From Nematopogon swammerdamellus (Eukaryota > Arthropoda > Insecta > Lepidoptera > Adelidae): 64,000 nucleotides of DNA. Positions within the stretch are counted from its first letter, which is position 1, and the number at the start of each line of letters is the position of its first letter. Below the pieces are notes generated by a model, which was given only the letters and a program-made list of their open reading frames with translations, did no database searches and was not told the DNA's origin. The stretch spans positions 105,047 through 169,046 of the forward strand of contig OX336354.1 of the NCBI GenBank assembly GCA_946902875.1, given 5' to 3'. Position numbers and translations under genes: made by a program. Below are positions 53,218 through 63,418 of this stretch, in pieces.

Positions 53218-53503
53218 TTTGGGACGTATTGTCCCATTTGTATTTTTGAGTGGGACAAAATGTCCCATTGGTAGTGAAATAAAAATCTTGAAATTATTGA
53301 GCGTGGGAAGACCACCCGCCAGGCGTGTCGGTAGAAAGCAGCGGTTTCGTGCCGCTGAACGGCGGGAAAACAGGAGGAAATTGGAGAGGCGTATGTCCAG
53401 CATGAACGCACATGCTCTGTCTAAGAGACTGAATTAGATTCAGTTCCAATACCATTGGGATATTATGTCCCTTCCAATAGTCCCATTGGGACAATATGTC
53501 CCA
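53218..53503. mobile_element. MITE-like element with four 17-bp palindromes
   Basis: Palindromes TGGGACGTATTGTCCCA (53220), TGGGACAAAATGTCCCA (53251), TGGGATATTATGTCCC (53454) and TGGGACAATATGTCCCA (53485). Spacing is 31 bases within both pairs. The two ends are inverted copies of about 60 bp. TSD unclear. The middle contains GGAGAGGCGTATGTCCAGCA, also seen at 23549. Confidence 0.65.
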
Positions 53504-53759
53504 ATCTAATTTTGATAACCTCTAAACAAAATAAATTGGCACTCAACGTCTTGGTTTCACGCAGTCTTTCAATCACGATTGAAATTGCGACGATTGAGAT
53601 AGAAATTAGTAGGAATGACACACGAAAGCCAAATGTAAAACCAATTTTATAAGCACATGGCGGCGATGCGTGGTGCCGATGCAATAGAAAAGCGCAAATG
53701 GCAAACAAAGATGGCCGCGTACACTCCAAACTGCTGTTTAAATTAATAGTTTAGACCCT

Positions 53760-54010
53760 ACACTACCATTGGGATTGATAGCTATGCGGTTAAGTGGCTA
53801 GATAGCCCCACTTGAACTTGTATGGACAAATCCGTATATCTGGTGATAAGGGCATGGCATTCGCAATCCTAATGTGCAACCAAATGTCCATGGACGTCGT
53901 TAGACACTTTATGGATGGCTTAGTGCCACATGTCGCGCTTTATATAAAAAAAAGGCGGGCAGGTAAAGGTTTTTTAGCAATTTTTTTACAAAATAATATA
54001 AATTTTCGGT
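53760..54010 (-). repeat. Dispersed repeat, reversed relative to 47046
   Basis: GGCTTAGTGCCACATGTCGC and GCTTTATATAAAAAAAAGGC match in reverse the block at 47046-47125. The longer form here also has AATGTCCATGGACGTCGTTA. No gene. Confidence 0.6.
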
Positions 54011-54167
54011 AGAATACCCAAAGTGAGCTGTTATTAAGGTGTCTACTAAAAATACTATATTTGAGATATTGACTGCTGAACTATTTGCAGAATAAAAATC
54101 ATATTATTGTGTTTCAAATTTTATTTGTTAGCTATTAAGAAAGTTTGGCTGGAAGAAATCTCTCTTA

Positions 54168-55129
54168 GGCCCACTTGCACCAAACTCCATTTAGACGCTA
54201 AATACAGTTTAGTGCACTAAATAGAATTAAAGTGGAAATATGTCTTGCAGCATTGCCGAGTGTCAATTAGTGCAAGCTTAATTGCATTTAAAGTTAAATG
54301 GTCGATGCCCATTTAACTCGCTAAACTGGAATTAAGAAACGTCAAACTGACACTCGACCGCTGTCGGTCAGCATTGCCAACTCCTCCCTCCTTTACGAAA
54401 AGGCTCAAATGAGTTCGAAAATATACCGTGGGGTCGGTACTTAAAAAGAATAGCCCCACTAAATCTCTCCCCGTGCATGTCTTAAAAGGCGACTAAGGGA
54501 TAAGGAAGAGATGTCGTGCTAAAGGGCGACAGGTTAGCCACCTCTCACCTTGGTACGGTCCCTCCACCGAGTTATGCAGCAGGTGGGGTTTCCTACTTAC
54601 TTGTTGCTTGGTACCTAGTTATTTTGTCGTAATATTTTGTATAACGTGGTGGTCGGTGTTGTGATGTGGTGTGGTTCTTGCAGCACAACACTGATTACTC
54701 TGCTTACCCCGATTATCGGGATACAGCGTGTGGTATGTATTGAACTGACGGCTAAGATTTATAGCTAAATCTTGCACTAAAAGAGCTGATTTGGCAACAC
54801 TGCTGTCGGTAGTTTTATGTTTGTATTACAAGGGGGCGCTCTGTTCGATGCTCTGTGGTTTGTTTCAAAGAAGAATTACGCGAGGACTGACAGCGGTTGG
54901 AAAATTTTGCTGTCTTTATCTGCCGCATGACACACAACAGAGATAGAACTGGAGTACATGAAGTTAATACTACTTACATGAACAAGTCAAAATTAGTTGA
55001 ATATAAATTAGTTTCATTCCATTTGCGGTTGGTGTTACATACATTTACGTCATTATTAAATGTCATTTGAACTAATTTTAAAATTAGTTCTAAATAGAGA
55101 TTAAATGTGTACATTGGTGCAAGTGGCCC
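54168..55129. mobile_element. Harbinger-like MITE, TTA target, with a SINE inside
   Basis: Ends GGCCCACTTGCACCA and TGGTGCAAGTGGCCC with TTA on both sides (54165-54167, 55130-55132). GGGCCACTTGCACCA-type ends are common in insect MITEs. TTA fits PIF/Harbinger. No transposase. Confidence 0.75.
54426..54740 (+). repeat. SINE with CCGTGTGGGG-type head, different body
   Basis: Starts CCGTGGGGTCGGTACTTAAA, then CCCCACTAAATCTCTCCCCG and GGCGACTAAGGGATAAGGAA. The body (GGTTAGCCACCTCTCACCTT, CTTACCCCGATTATCGGGAT) differs from the copies at 13485 and 29917. The right edge is approximate. Confidence 0.65.
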
Positions 55130-55132
55130 TTA

Positions 55133-55690
55133 GAGATAAACCCCCCATAGGGCCTAATGTGTGCCGTGTTTCTGATCGATTATACATGATACATGGACAT
55201 ACAGTACGCGGCAGTATATATATATATATAATGCACATCGGCGTTTAGAAAAAAACAATCGGGCTGTAGAGTGTCGTCGCTGATGCACGAGCTCGCGCGT
55301 CTCTGTGCGACAGGGACGACGCTGTACAACCGCATTATATATTATTTTACTGTCGCATACTGTACATTTTTGTCTAATAAAACAAATGTTTAGTACCTAC
55401 ATGGGTCTTTCAACGGAATACGCATATGATGGGTTTCTGTGATGCGGATAGTAGCGGAGCTGCTTTGCCAACAATAAAACATAAACATTTTGCACTCTCC
55501 ATTTCAATAAAGAGAAAATTTAAAAGTGGAATGTTTTAAAGCTAACCAGGCGACAGAGCATTGGAAGGGGCTCAGTATTTTATAATTTAGATATTTTTTT
55601 ACATTTAGGTTATTTCGAAAAAATTTAATGAAGAATTTATCCTCCTTCCTCCATTATCTCCAAAAGTACCAGCTGAGTGCAATATAGTAC
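55133..55690. other. No gene seen; (TA)n at about 55217
   Basis: Mixed sequence between the MITE and the LTR. No coding signal. Confidence 0.4.
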
Positions 55691-56473
55691 TGTGACGTAG
55701 CATTCCCCGTACTCGGGTATCCTACCTACCTAATGGCGGGAATGACTACGATTTCCTATCTAGGAGTACTTAGTAAAACATCGATGTAACGTATGTGAAT
55801 ATATTTCCTTTATTATTAAAACGCTGTTTATGTGTACATGGCTTATTACTAATTACTTATCCTCTATATATAATCTATCCCTAATCCCTACCTTCCTAAC
55901 CATAACCGAGTGTCGCTGCCTATCGATATCTTACGTATATTGGATAAGGCAGGACAAGGTGTTGGTGCCTACTTGGGTAATAGGCGGGGGGCCTGCGATC
56001 AAAGCGGAGACCACCAATCGAGCAGGAGGGATCAGTACTGCGTTCGTGCGGAGGCCACCGATCGCTGGTACTGTGGGGTAAGAGGGGGGAAGGAGCGGGG
56101 GGAATCTGCGATCAAAGCGGAGACCACCGATCAAGCAGAAGGGAGCAGTACTGCGTTCGTGCGGAGGCCACCGATCGCTGGTACTGCGGGGTAAGGGGAG
56201 AGGATGCCTGTGATCAAAGCGGAGGCCACCGATCGAACAGGGGGGCAGGGGGACCGTCTGAGTCGCTAGCCGAGCTCAGACTGACTAACCGTTGGCTGCG
56301 CGGCCGTATTTATATTAGCCGCTGGCGCGCGAGTGAGCGTCGGTGTGTCCGGCCGTGTGGTGGTGTGTGTGCCGGCCGGCTGTAGGTAGCTGCACCGCGC
56401 TCGCCTCGCTGTCCGTCGAGCCGCGCTGCCGCCGCCGGGCGTCAGTCTCGCTTTATGTGACGTCATCGTCACA
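55691..56473 (-). repeat. 3' LTR of Ty3/gypsy element, 783 bp
   Basis: Plus-strand ends are TGTGACGTAGC and CATCGTCACA, so the LTR has TGTGACG/CGTCACA inverted ends. It contains about 2.5 tandem units of 115 bp (GATCAAAGCGGAGACCACCR, GTGCGGAGGCCACCGATCGC; 55988-56245). In element sense the purine tract GGGGGAG (56480-56474) precedes it directly. The other LTR was not found. Confidence 0.8.
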
Positions 56474-56631
56474 CTCCCCCGGTGCGTAGGAGATTTTTGC
56501 ATCTGCACACAGGGAAAAAATCATTAAATTCATTTAATAATCATAAAACTCTATCTCTACCGACTTGTCTTATCCTATCCTATATGTAACTACACAGCAA
56601 AAAAAAATCATTTAACATCTTTAGCACCTTC

Positions 56632-59600
56632 TCAAGGGTTTCCATCCTTTAAATCTTTAATATGCGTTATGTACCTTTTCTTCCCATCTTTTAACACGAA
56701 AACTACCGGTGACCTTTTCTCTATAATTTCGTATGGACCTGCAAATTTAGGGGCTAACTTAGCTGCGAAATGTTTTGATGCATTCGAAAGTACGTGTTCC
56801 CTTTTGTAGACCTTGTCTCCTATTTTCGGTATCCATTCTCGCCGCCTGAGGTTGTAATGGCGACGTTGCTTTTGGAAAGCCTGGCCTTGGTTAACTTTGA
56901 CTACTTCATGTATTTCTTTTATTTTGGAAGCTTTGTCGTGTTGCTCCAGCGCTGGGGTAGGCGCTTGGTTGCGGTCCTTTGGCATTTTAAATTCTCTCCC
57001 TGTCATCAGAAACGCGGGTGTGAACTTTGTAGATTCTTGAACGCTCGTATTCAAACTCAAGACAAATTCCGCTAAGTAGAGATCCCATGTTTTGTGATTC
57101 GTTTCTATGTAACACGATATCATAGTCTCTAGGGTCTTGTTTGTTCTCTCGGTGGGGTTTGTCTGCGGTGTATACGCTGGAGTTAGCCGGTGTTCGATGC
57201 CATATTCTTTTAACTGTTCGCGAAATATTTTGCTCGTAAACTGTGTCCCGTTATCCGTAATTATTGTGTCGGGGCAACCGAACCGCATTACTATGCAATC
57301 TTTGACCGCATTGGTAGCTGCGCTGGCTGTTGCCTGCCTTAGTGGTTTTACTTCCACCCATTTTGTAAATTTATCGTGGAATACTATCATGAAGGTATGC
57401 CCTTTTGACGATCGTGGTAACGGTCCAATAAAATCCGTGCATACTACTTGCCATGGTCGTTCCACTGGTTGTCCATACATGTATCCGGGTATCTTCCTTT
57501 GTTCTGGTTTATGTGTTTGACACACTTGACATCTTCTTACGTATTTGGCTACATCTTGGAACATCCCTGGCCAGTAATATCTTTGGGCGATTCTAGTTAG
57601 TGTTTTCGCCGTGCCTAGGTGTCCCGACGTGGCCGCATCATGGTTTTCTGCCAATACTTCTTCTCTTTTGCTCGTTGGTATACATAACTTCCATTCCGTT
57701 TCTGGATCCAGTTTCACAGCGTATGAGGGGTTTGAAATTCTTCTATAAACGTTGTTTTCCCTTATTTCATATTCTGGGTTTTCATTCGGTTGGTTATGTA
57801 TTTTCTCTTTTAAATTTTCGTACCACTTGCACGTGGTAGTCCTTTGTATACTCGCTAGTGGGCTTCGTGACAGTGTGTCTGCGACTTTGTTTAGACTTCC
57901 TTTCCTGTATACTATGTCGAATTCGTATTGTTGCAGTTCCAGTGCCCATCTTGCGAGTCTACCTGAGGGGTTCTTCATCGTGTGTAGCCATTTCAAAGCT
58001 TGATGATCCGTTATTACCGTGAAGTGGTATCCTTCCACATATTGCTTCATTTTTCTCATTCCCCATACAACTGCTAGGCATTCTTTTTCGGAGGCCGAAT
58101 ATTTTTGTTCACACTTGTTAAGTGATCGGCTTGCATATACGATAACTCTATCATGGCCATCTTCCTCCTGTGTCAGTACTACGCCGATTCCAACGTCGCT
58201 TGCGTCTGTTTCTATCTTGAACGGTTTATTGAAGTTTGGGCAGGTCAGGATAGGTGCTGTGGTGAGATGTGTTTTGAGGGCTTCTAGTGCCTTATCCTGT
58301 TCTGCTCCCCACTTGAATCTTTCTTTCTTCTTTAACAGTTTCGTGAGTGGTTCCGTAATGTTTGCGTACTTCGGTATGAATTTTCTGTACCACGAGGTCA
58401 TGCCTAGCACTCGTCTTAGTTCTCTTATATTTTTGGGTGTATTTATTCCTTTTATTGCTTCCACTTTTTCGGGGTCTGTCATTATGCCTTCTTTGTTAAT
58501 AATATGTCCTAGATATTTCAATTCCGGTTGGCAGAATTTGCATTTTTCTTCGTTAATTTTGAGGTTAGCATGTCTTAGCCTTCTGAATACTTTCTTTAAA
58601 TGCTCTAAGTGCTCTTTGAAATTTTCGCTAATAATGATTATATCATCTAGATACGCAAATGCATTTGGTTCCATCTCCGGGCCGATGACTGTATCTAGCA
58701 ATCTCTGGAACGTTGCCGGTGCTGAGTGGAGCCCAAATGGCATTACTTTAAATTGGTACAGTCCTCTTCCGGGCACTGTAAACGCGGTGATCTTTTTACT
58801 TTCTTGTGCCATCGGCACTTGCCAATACCCGTTTTTTAAGTCTAGAGTTGATATGTATTTCGCCTTCCGTAATTTTTCCAGAGTGTGGTTTATTTGTGGT
58901 AACGGGTATGCGTCCATTACTGATATTTCGTTTACTTTCCGAAAGTCAATGCAGAAACGGTAGTCTCCGTTTGATTTCCTTACTAAGACTACAGGTGAAC
59001 TGTATGGGCTGTCCGATTTTTCAATTACTCCTTCATTCAACATCTTCTTAATTTCTTCGTCGATATGTTGTTGCATTTTTGGATTTCTTGGAAAATATTT
59101 CTGTTTTACTGGTGTATTGGTTTTTAGTTTAATCGAATGTTGAATTAGTGATGTTCTGTGTCTAATGTTCCGTAATATTGGCCACTCTTCATTTAAAAAT
59201 CGTTGTAGCTGTGACCGTTCTCCTCCTGACAGGTGGTTATTTTCAACTGTGGCAATATATGCGTCCTTTTCTGGCATTGTATCGAAATGCCATCTGAATC
59301 CTAAACGATCAAGTAAATCCATTCCCATAATAATGTTTGACGAAAGTTTTGGAATCACATAGAATCCGTGCTCTAATATTTTTCCTTGAATTTCTGTTGG
59401 TATCTCGATGTGATCTTGTATTCGGAGCTTACTGCTGTCTGCCAATATTACATTTATGCTTTTGTTTTTATTTCGTTTTGTCTTGTCCTTTTGTTTACTG
59501 TATTCCCAAATATCTTCATTTATGAATGAATACATAGATCCAGTATCTATTAACGCCTTGAATGTTCTGTCGTATATCCTTATGTCCATAAAATGTCGTT

Positions 59601-59685
59601 CATCTGTCGATATTGTGCCCTTTTTTAGCTTTAGTTGTTCGGGCTCGCAACCTGCCGTATGTTTTCCGTCGTATTTTGGCAGCAT
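56632..59685 (-). CDS. Ty3/gypsy pol polyprotein, 1017 aa
   Basis: Protease ALIDTGSMYSFI (Asp 47). RT with SPYSSPVVLVRKSNGDYRFC, MPFGLHSAPATFQRLL and YLDD at 345-348. RNase H IETDASDVGIG (Asp 495). Integrase zinc site His 683, His 690, Cys 720, Cys 723, then Asp 752, Asp 812 and Glu 848 (D35E), and a C-terminal FAGPYEI block. All catalytic residues are kept. It overlaps gag by 55 bases in the -1 frame, so a ribosomal frameshift is expected. It codes for the enzymes of element replication and integration. Confidence 0.95.
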   Translation of the reverse strand: MLPKYDGKHTAGCEPEQLKLKKGTISTDERHFMDIRIYDRTFKALIDTGSMYSFINEDIWEYSKQKDKTKRNKNKSINVILADSSKLRIQDHIEIPTEIQGKILEHGFYVIPKLSSNIIMGMDLLDRLGFRWHFDTMPEKDAYIATVENNHLSGGERSQLQRFLNEEWPILRNIRHRTSLIQHSIKLKTNTPVKQKYFPRNPKMQQHIDEEIKKMLNEGVIEKSDSPYSSPVVLVRKSNGDYRFCIDFRKVNEISVMDAYPLPQINHTLEKLRKAKYISTLDLKNGYWQVPMAQESKKITAFTVPGRGLYQFKVMPFGLHSAPATFQRLLDTVIGPEMEPNAFAYLDDIIIISENFKEHLEHLKKVFRRLRHANLKINEEKCKFCQPELKYLGHIINKEGIMTDPEKVEAIKGINTPKNIRELRRVLGMTSWYRKFIPKYANITEPLTKLLKKKERFKWGAEQDKALEALKTHLTTAPILTCPNFNKPFKIETDASDVGIGVVLTQEEDGHDRVIVYASRSLNKCEQKYSASEKECLAVVWGMRKMKQYVEGYHFTVITDHQALKWLHTMKNPSGRLARWALELQQYEFDIVYRKGSLNKVADTLSRSPLASIQRTTTCKWYENLKEKIHNQPNENPEYEIRENNVYRRISNPSYAVKLDPETEWKLCIPTSKREEVLAENHDAATSGHLGTAKTLTRIAQRYYWPGMFQDVAKYVRRCQVCQTHKPEQRKIPGYMYGQPVERPWQVVCTDFIGPLPRSSKGHTFMIVFHDKFTKWVEVKPLRQATASAATNAVKDCIVMRFGCPDTIITDNGTQFTSKIFREQLKEYGIEHRLTPAYTPQTNPTERTNKTLETMISCYIETNHKTWDLYLAEFVLSLNTSVQESTKFTPAFLMTGREFKMPKDRNQAPTPALEQHDKASKIKEIHEVVKVNQGQAFQKQRRHYNLRRREWIPKIGDKVYKREHVLSNASKHFAAKLAPKFAGPYEIIEKRSPVVFVLKDGKKRYITHIKDLKDGNP

Positions 59686-60455
59686 TCCCTTCTTTTCGTT
59701 CCTGGCTTACCGCATTGACTGCAAAAAAGTAATGGCCTTCTTTGACACTCAAACCGCCTGTGTCCGCGTTGGCTGCACCGCCAACAACATGTTTGTGCGT
59801 TGTAGTTTGGATTTACGCCTGTCTGATATTCTTGTCGGACGAATCTCGGCTCTGTGGGTGTCGTGGTCTCGGTGCTAATTCCTTCAAACTCTTTTGCCAT
59901 TTTCGTAAGTTCCGCGAGGCTCACAAAGTCGGTAACTTTTATATATAATTTATAATTTGGACTCATGTTTCTGTATAGCCTAGCTAATTGTTCCCTATCT
60001 GTTAAATTTCCTGCTCTTCGCATGATTGTCTGTAGTGCGGTCATGTAATCTTGAAATGGTTCTTTACTTTTTTGTTTCCTTGTTTGTATCTCTTCTTGTA
60101 GTTTTTCTTCATATTGTTGCGGGTAGTACGCTACTTTGAAATCTTTCTCGAATTCTTTCCAATGTTTCCATAAATCTTTATTATTTCTGTACCATAACAG
60201 AGCCTTGTCTTTTAACACTAAAGGTAGTGTTTTTAGTAATTGTTGCGTAGATATTCCGTAACTATCTCGTAATTCTGTTATTCTTTCCAAGAATTCGATG
60301 CTGCCTTTACGGCCGTCGAATTGTAAATTCCATTTCCTGACAATATCGAATGCCATGTGTGATTCCGACTCCTTATCCCCGGTTGACGTGTCTTGAGACA
60401 TATTATCTACTTGTTCTTCTTCCGTGGTCGCTCTTAAGGCCGTGACAAACGCCAA
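59631..60455 (-). CDS. Ty3/gypsy gag, 274 aa
   Basis: Capsid-like domain with WNLQFDGRKGSIEFLERITE, ALLWYRNNKDLWKHWKEFEK and QDYMTALQTIMRRAG. Two knuckles follow near residues 222-265: CWRCSQRGHRRFEC (complete) and CSQCGKPGTKRREC, in which the His is replaced by Thr. Start at 60455. Gag forms the particle and binds RNA. The second knuckle may be damaged. Confidence 0.9.
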   Translation of the reverse strand: MAFVTALRATTEEEQVDNMSQDTSTGDKESESHMAFDIVRKWNLQFDGRKGSIEFLERITELRDSYGISTQQLLKTLPLVLKDKALLWYRNNKDLWKHWKEFEKDFKVAYYPQQYEEKLQEEIQTRKQKSKEPFQDYMTALQTIMRRAGNLTDREQLARLYRNMSPNYKLYIKVTDFVSLAELTKMAKEFEGISTETTTPTEPRFVRQEYQTGVNPNYNAQTCCWRCSQRGHRRFECQRRPLLFCSQCGKPGTKRRECCQNTTENIRQVASPNN

Positions 60456-60539
60456 CGACCTTGAGCATTCGGGAATTCTACATAATGTACCATGCGACTG
60501 CTAATTTCGCTTCGCACGCTCAAGTCACATTTAGCGTAG

Positions 60540-60600
60540 TTTGTCGCTATCAGCCTAAAGAGTTGATGGTTCGGGGTTCGAATCCCACTTTCGTATGTTT
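60540..60600 (+). other. tRNA 3'-half-like sequence
   Basis: GGTTCGGGGTTCGAATCCCA has a T-arm stem-loop and B box, followed by CTTTCGTATG and a T run like a Pol III terminator. No D arm is visible. It lies where the gypsy primer-binding region would be, reversed, so it may be a tRNA relic captured there. Confidence 0.4.
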
Positions 60601-61585
60601 TTTTTTTTTGCTTTTTTATTATTTTAATTATTAAAATGATTGTGGCTTATGTAACTGATGCGTGATTCTAATTTTTTATTTTTTATTATTTTACCTAAAT
60701 AACATTTTATTGTAATTTCTTCCAAATTATTTTAGTTCATGTACTTACCACTTTTTATAAACCTCTAAATAGACTATCGATGAAAACTAAAATAAAAATA
60801 GGTAGGTAGGTAATAGGTAGATAGGCATTTAGGTATGTATGGCAAATATCATAGCAACATAGGTAACGGCAGGCGCGCGCGGCGCGCGCGGCGGCAGCAT
60901 GGCACGGTGCGGTGGGGTGCGGTGCGGTGCGGTAACTCAGTAGCAGCGTGCCACTCACGCATGCAAGCAAGCAATAACAAGCCGCTCCTCCGCGCCGCGC
61001 CGCCGCTCCTCCGCGCCGCGCCGCGCCGCCGCGTCGTCACCGCTCCGCGCCACCACAGTGCCGCCGCCGCCGCCGCCCCCGCTCCGCAGCGCGCCGCTGT
61101 TGCTAGGCTACTTTTATTTAGGCACGGTTCTATAGTCCTTGCATCTCAAGCGCAGACAGCGTTATACCACACCCGTGACACTAGTCACATTTTCTATGAA
61201 GCGGCCGAAAATGTGTACCTACTGCTCACGTACGCGGGCGCCTTTGCGTGTATTGGTGCGACCTCGATAACTTGGGTACAGGGTTGGCACTCTTTATGAG
61301 AAGTTTGTAGTGGACAATATTATAAATTATATTTGATGTAATTTAAAAGGAAACATTTTTAATTATGACTATCTATGTATATGTACCTCTTAACATTATT
61401 GGAGGGCAAGAAAAAAAGAAAAACATCAACTTATATGCACATGTTTTATTTTTACTCGCTAACTAAACGACAATTTTGCAGTGAAAGTTTCACTAAATTT
61501 TGGAAACTTTGCAATAGGTATTCCATTTTTATTATTTTTAAGCCGAATCGTATGTGAAGCTAAAGTGAAATTTTCAATGTATACT
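60600..61585. other. No firm gene; GC-rich island 60865-61100
   Basis: Has GCGGTGCGGTGCGGTGC and GCTCCTCCGCGCCGCGCC repeats. Open frames in it are compositional. The rest is AT-rich. Confidence 0.45.
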
Positions 61586-62360
61586 TGCCGCCATTTTGAA
61601 CTTTTTAGTTACTGGACCGATTGCTTTCAAAGTCGATATCTGGGTGTCTGTGTGGGCTCTGAATACGAATCCGTTGTCAAAATTTAAAAAAAGTGGCCGC
61701 CATTTTGAACTTTTTAGTTACTGGACCGATTGCTTTCAAAGTCGATATCTGGGTGTCTGTGTGGGCTCTGAATACGAATCCGTTGTCAAAATTTAAAAAA
61801 AGTGGCCGCCATTTTGAACTTTTTAGTTACTGGACCGATTGCTTTCAAAGTCGATATCTGGGTGTCTGTGTGGACTCTGAATACGAATCCGTTGTCAAAA
61901 TTTAAAAAAAGTGGCCGCCATTTTGAACTTTTTAGTTACTGGACCGATTGCTTTCAAAGTCGATATCTGGGTGTCTGTGTGGACTCTGAATACGAATCCG
62001 TTGTCAAAATTTAAAAAAAGCGGCTGCCATTTTTAACTTTTTAGTTACTGGACCGATTGCTTTCAAAATCGATATCTGGGTGTCTGTGTGGGCTCTGAAT
62101 ACGAATCTGTAGTGAACATTAAAAAAAAGTTGCCGCCATTTTGAACTTTTTAATTACTGGACCGATTGATTTCAAAATCGATATCTGGGTGTTTGTGTGG
62201 ACTCTGAATACAAATATGTAGTGAATATTTAAAAAAAGTTGCCGCCATTTTGACCTTTTTAGTTATTCGACCGATTGCTTTCAAAATCAATATCTGGGTG
62301 TCTGTGTGGGCTCTGAATACGAATCCGTTGTCAAAATTTAAAAAAAGTGGCCGCCATTTC
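61586..62360 (+). repeat. 109-bp tandem repeat, about 7 copies
   Basis: Unit: GCCGCCATTTTGAACTTTTT, AGTTACTGGACCGATTGCTT, TCAAAGTCGATATCTGGGTG, TCTGTGTGGGCTCTGAATAC. Units start at about 61586, 61695, 61804, 61913, 62022, 62131 and 62240. The first four are nearly identical and later ones drift. Since 109 is not a multiple of three, the short open frames through it overlap and shift; they are not genes. Confidence 0.95.
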
Positions 62361-63044
62361 CAAAATCCAGCTTGTCACGTGGAAATGTATAACAATTCCC
62401 TTCCATGTTCATGGGAAAGGCTTGCGCTCAGTAGTAGGACATTAAAATTGACTCAAGAAGAAGAATAAGAAACCAAATTGATATGTGATTTGTGTAACAT
62501 AAATTTCATTATTTCACATAAGAATGAAAATTTCACAGTAATTTTGCAGAAAGTGCAAAATTTCACTGCAAAATTTCAAGTGAAATTTTTGTTCAAAATT
62601 GCGCCTTGCATCTCTAAGTAAGTGCGAACAAGGAGGTTTGAGTCCACCGCGCGCGTGGCCCGGCCGTTGTTCTGTGCTGTGAGTGCGAAAGAACCGCGCG
62701 CGTACGTGTAAGTAGCTACTACTCTCGCTCGAAGGTGCGCTCGCTCTCCTCTCGACAGTCGGTGCCAGCCTGACTAGCCGTCCGCCAGAAGTCGACCAAA
62801 CAGCGCTCGCGGGCTGCGGGCGCGGGGGGAAGCAAACTCGCTTCGAGGCGGAGCGTCGCTTCTATACGCCAGTATTATAAGTATTCTATGGTTATACCAC
62901 AGTACCTATTAGTTATTTTCTGTGGTTATACCAACGAAAGCCATGCGTATAACGCCCCGTCAAGTTACGTACCGGAGCGTATACTGATAGATACCACAGA
63001 AGAGAGATATTACTGATACGGTCGTACTGTATACTGGTACGGAA
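62361..63044. other. No firm gene; GC-rich island 62640-62870
   Basis: GGGAAAGGCTTGCGCTCAGT near 62413 resembles a LINE 3' end. 62640-62870 is GC-rich and promoter-like in composition only. Confidence 0.4.
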
Positions 63045-63180
63045 AATGACACGGTGGCAACATCACCTACAATACAACATCCGAGATGTCAGCTCGTAAC
63101 AACTGGTGAAGTAGGTGCTATGTCAGTGCTTTTCTTCGGTCGTACCGGCTTCACTGAACTGGACGGAAAAAAAGAAGGGA
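63045..63180 (-). repeat. SINE tail, reversed
   Basis: ACAACATCCGAGATGTCAGC, AGGTGCTATGTCAGTGCTT and CTTCACTGAACTGGACGG match the 3' domain of the shared-core SINEs. It meets a plus-strand copy head to head. Confidence 0.75.
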
Positions 63181-63189
63181 GTCATATCC

Positions 63190-63340
63190 CGAAATAGTTT
63201 GTATTTTCCGTCCAGTTTAGTGTAGCCGGCACGACCAAAGGGAAGCACTGACATGGCACCTAAGTTCACCCGGTGTTATGGGCTGACATCACGGATGTTA
63301 TAGGTGATATAGCAAACTGTGTCAGTTTACATAAAAAAAT
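63190..63340 (+). repeat. SINE tail, forward
   Basis: TTTCCGTCCAGTTTAGTGTA, GGGAAGCACTGACATGGCAC and ATGGGCTGACATCACGGATG, ending TACATAAAAAAA. With 63045-63180 it forms an inverted pair. Confidence 0.8.
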
Positions 63341-63418
63341 CCCTTAGTCGCCTTTTACGACATGCACGGGGAGAGATGCAGTGGGGCTATTATTTTAAAT
63401 TACCATCCCACACGGTAC
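63341..63418 (-). repeat. CCGTGTGGGG-type SINE head, reversed
   Basis: CCCTTAGTCGCCTTTTACGA, ATGCACGGGGAGAGATGCAG and TACCATCCCACACGGTA. It seems to belong with the reversed tail at 63045-63180, split by the forward copy. Confidence 0.75.

Larger units (their letters stand above)
55691..60540 (-). mobile_element. Ty3/gypsy LTR retrotransposon, 5' LTR missing
   Basis: Gag at 59631-60455, pol at 56632-59685, then a 3' LTR. No second LTR appears in 60460-61585, so the 5' end is lost or replaced. No env. The pol frame is fully open, so the loss is fairly recent. Confidence 0.8.

Noticed and set aside
58019..58963. 314-codon plus-strand frame
   Set aside because: It is the antisense of the well-supported pol gene.
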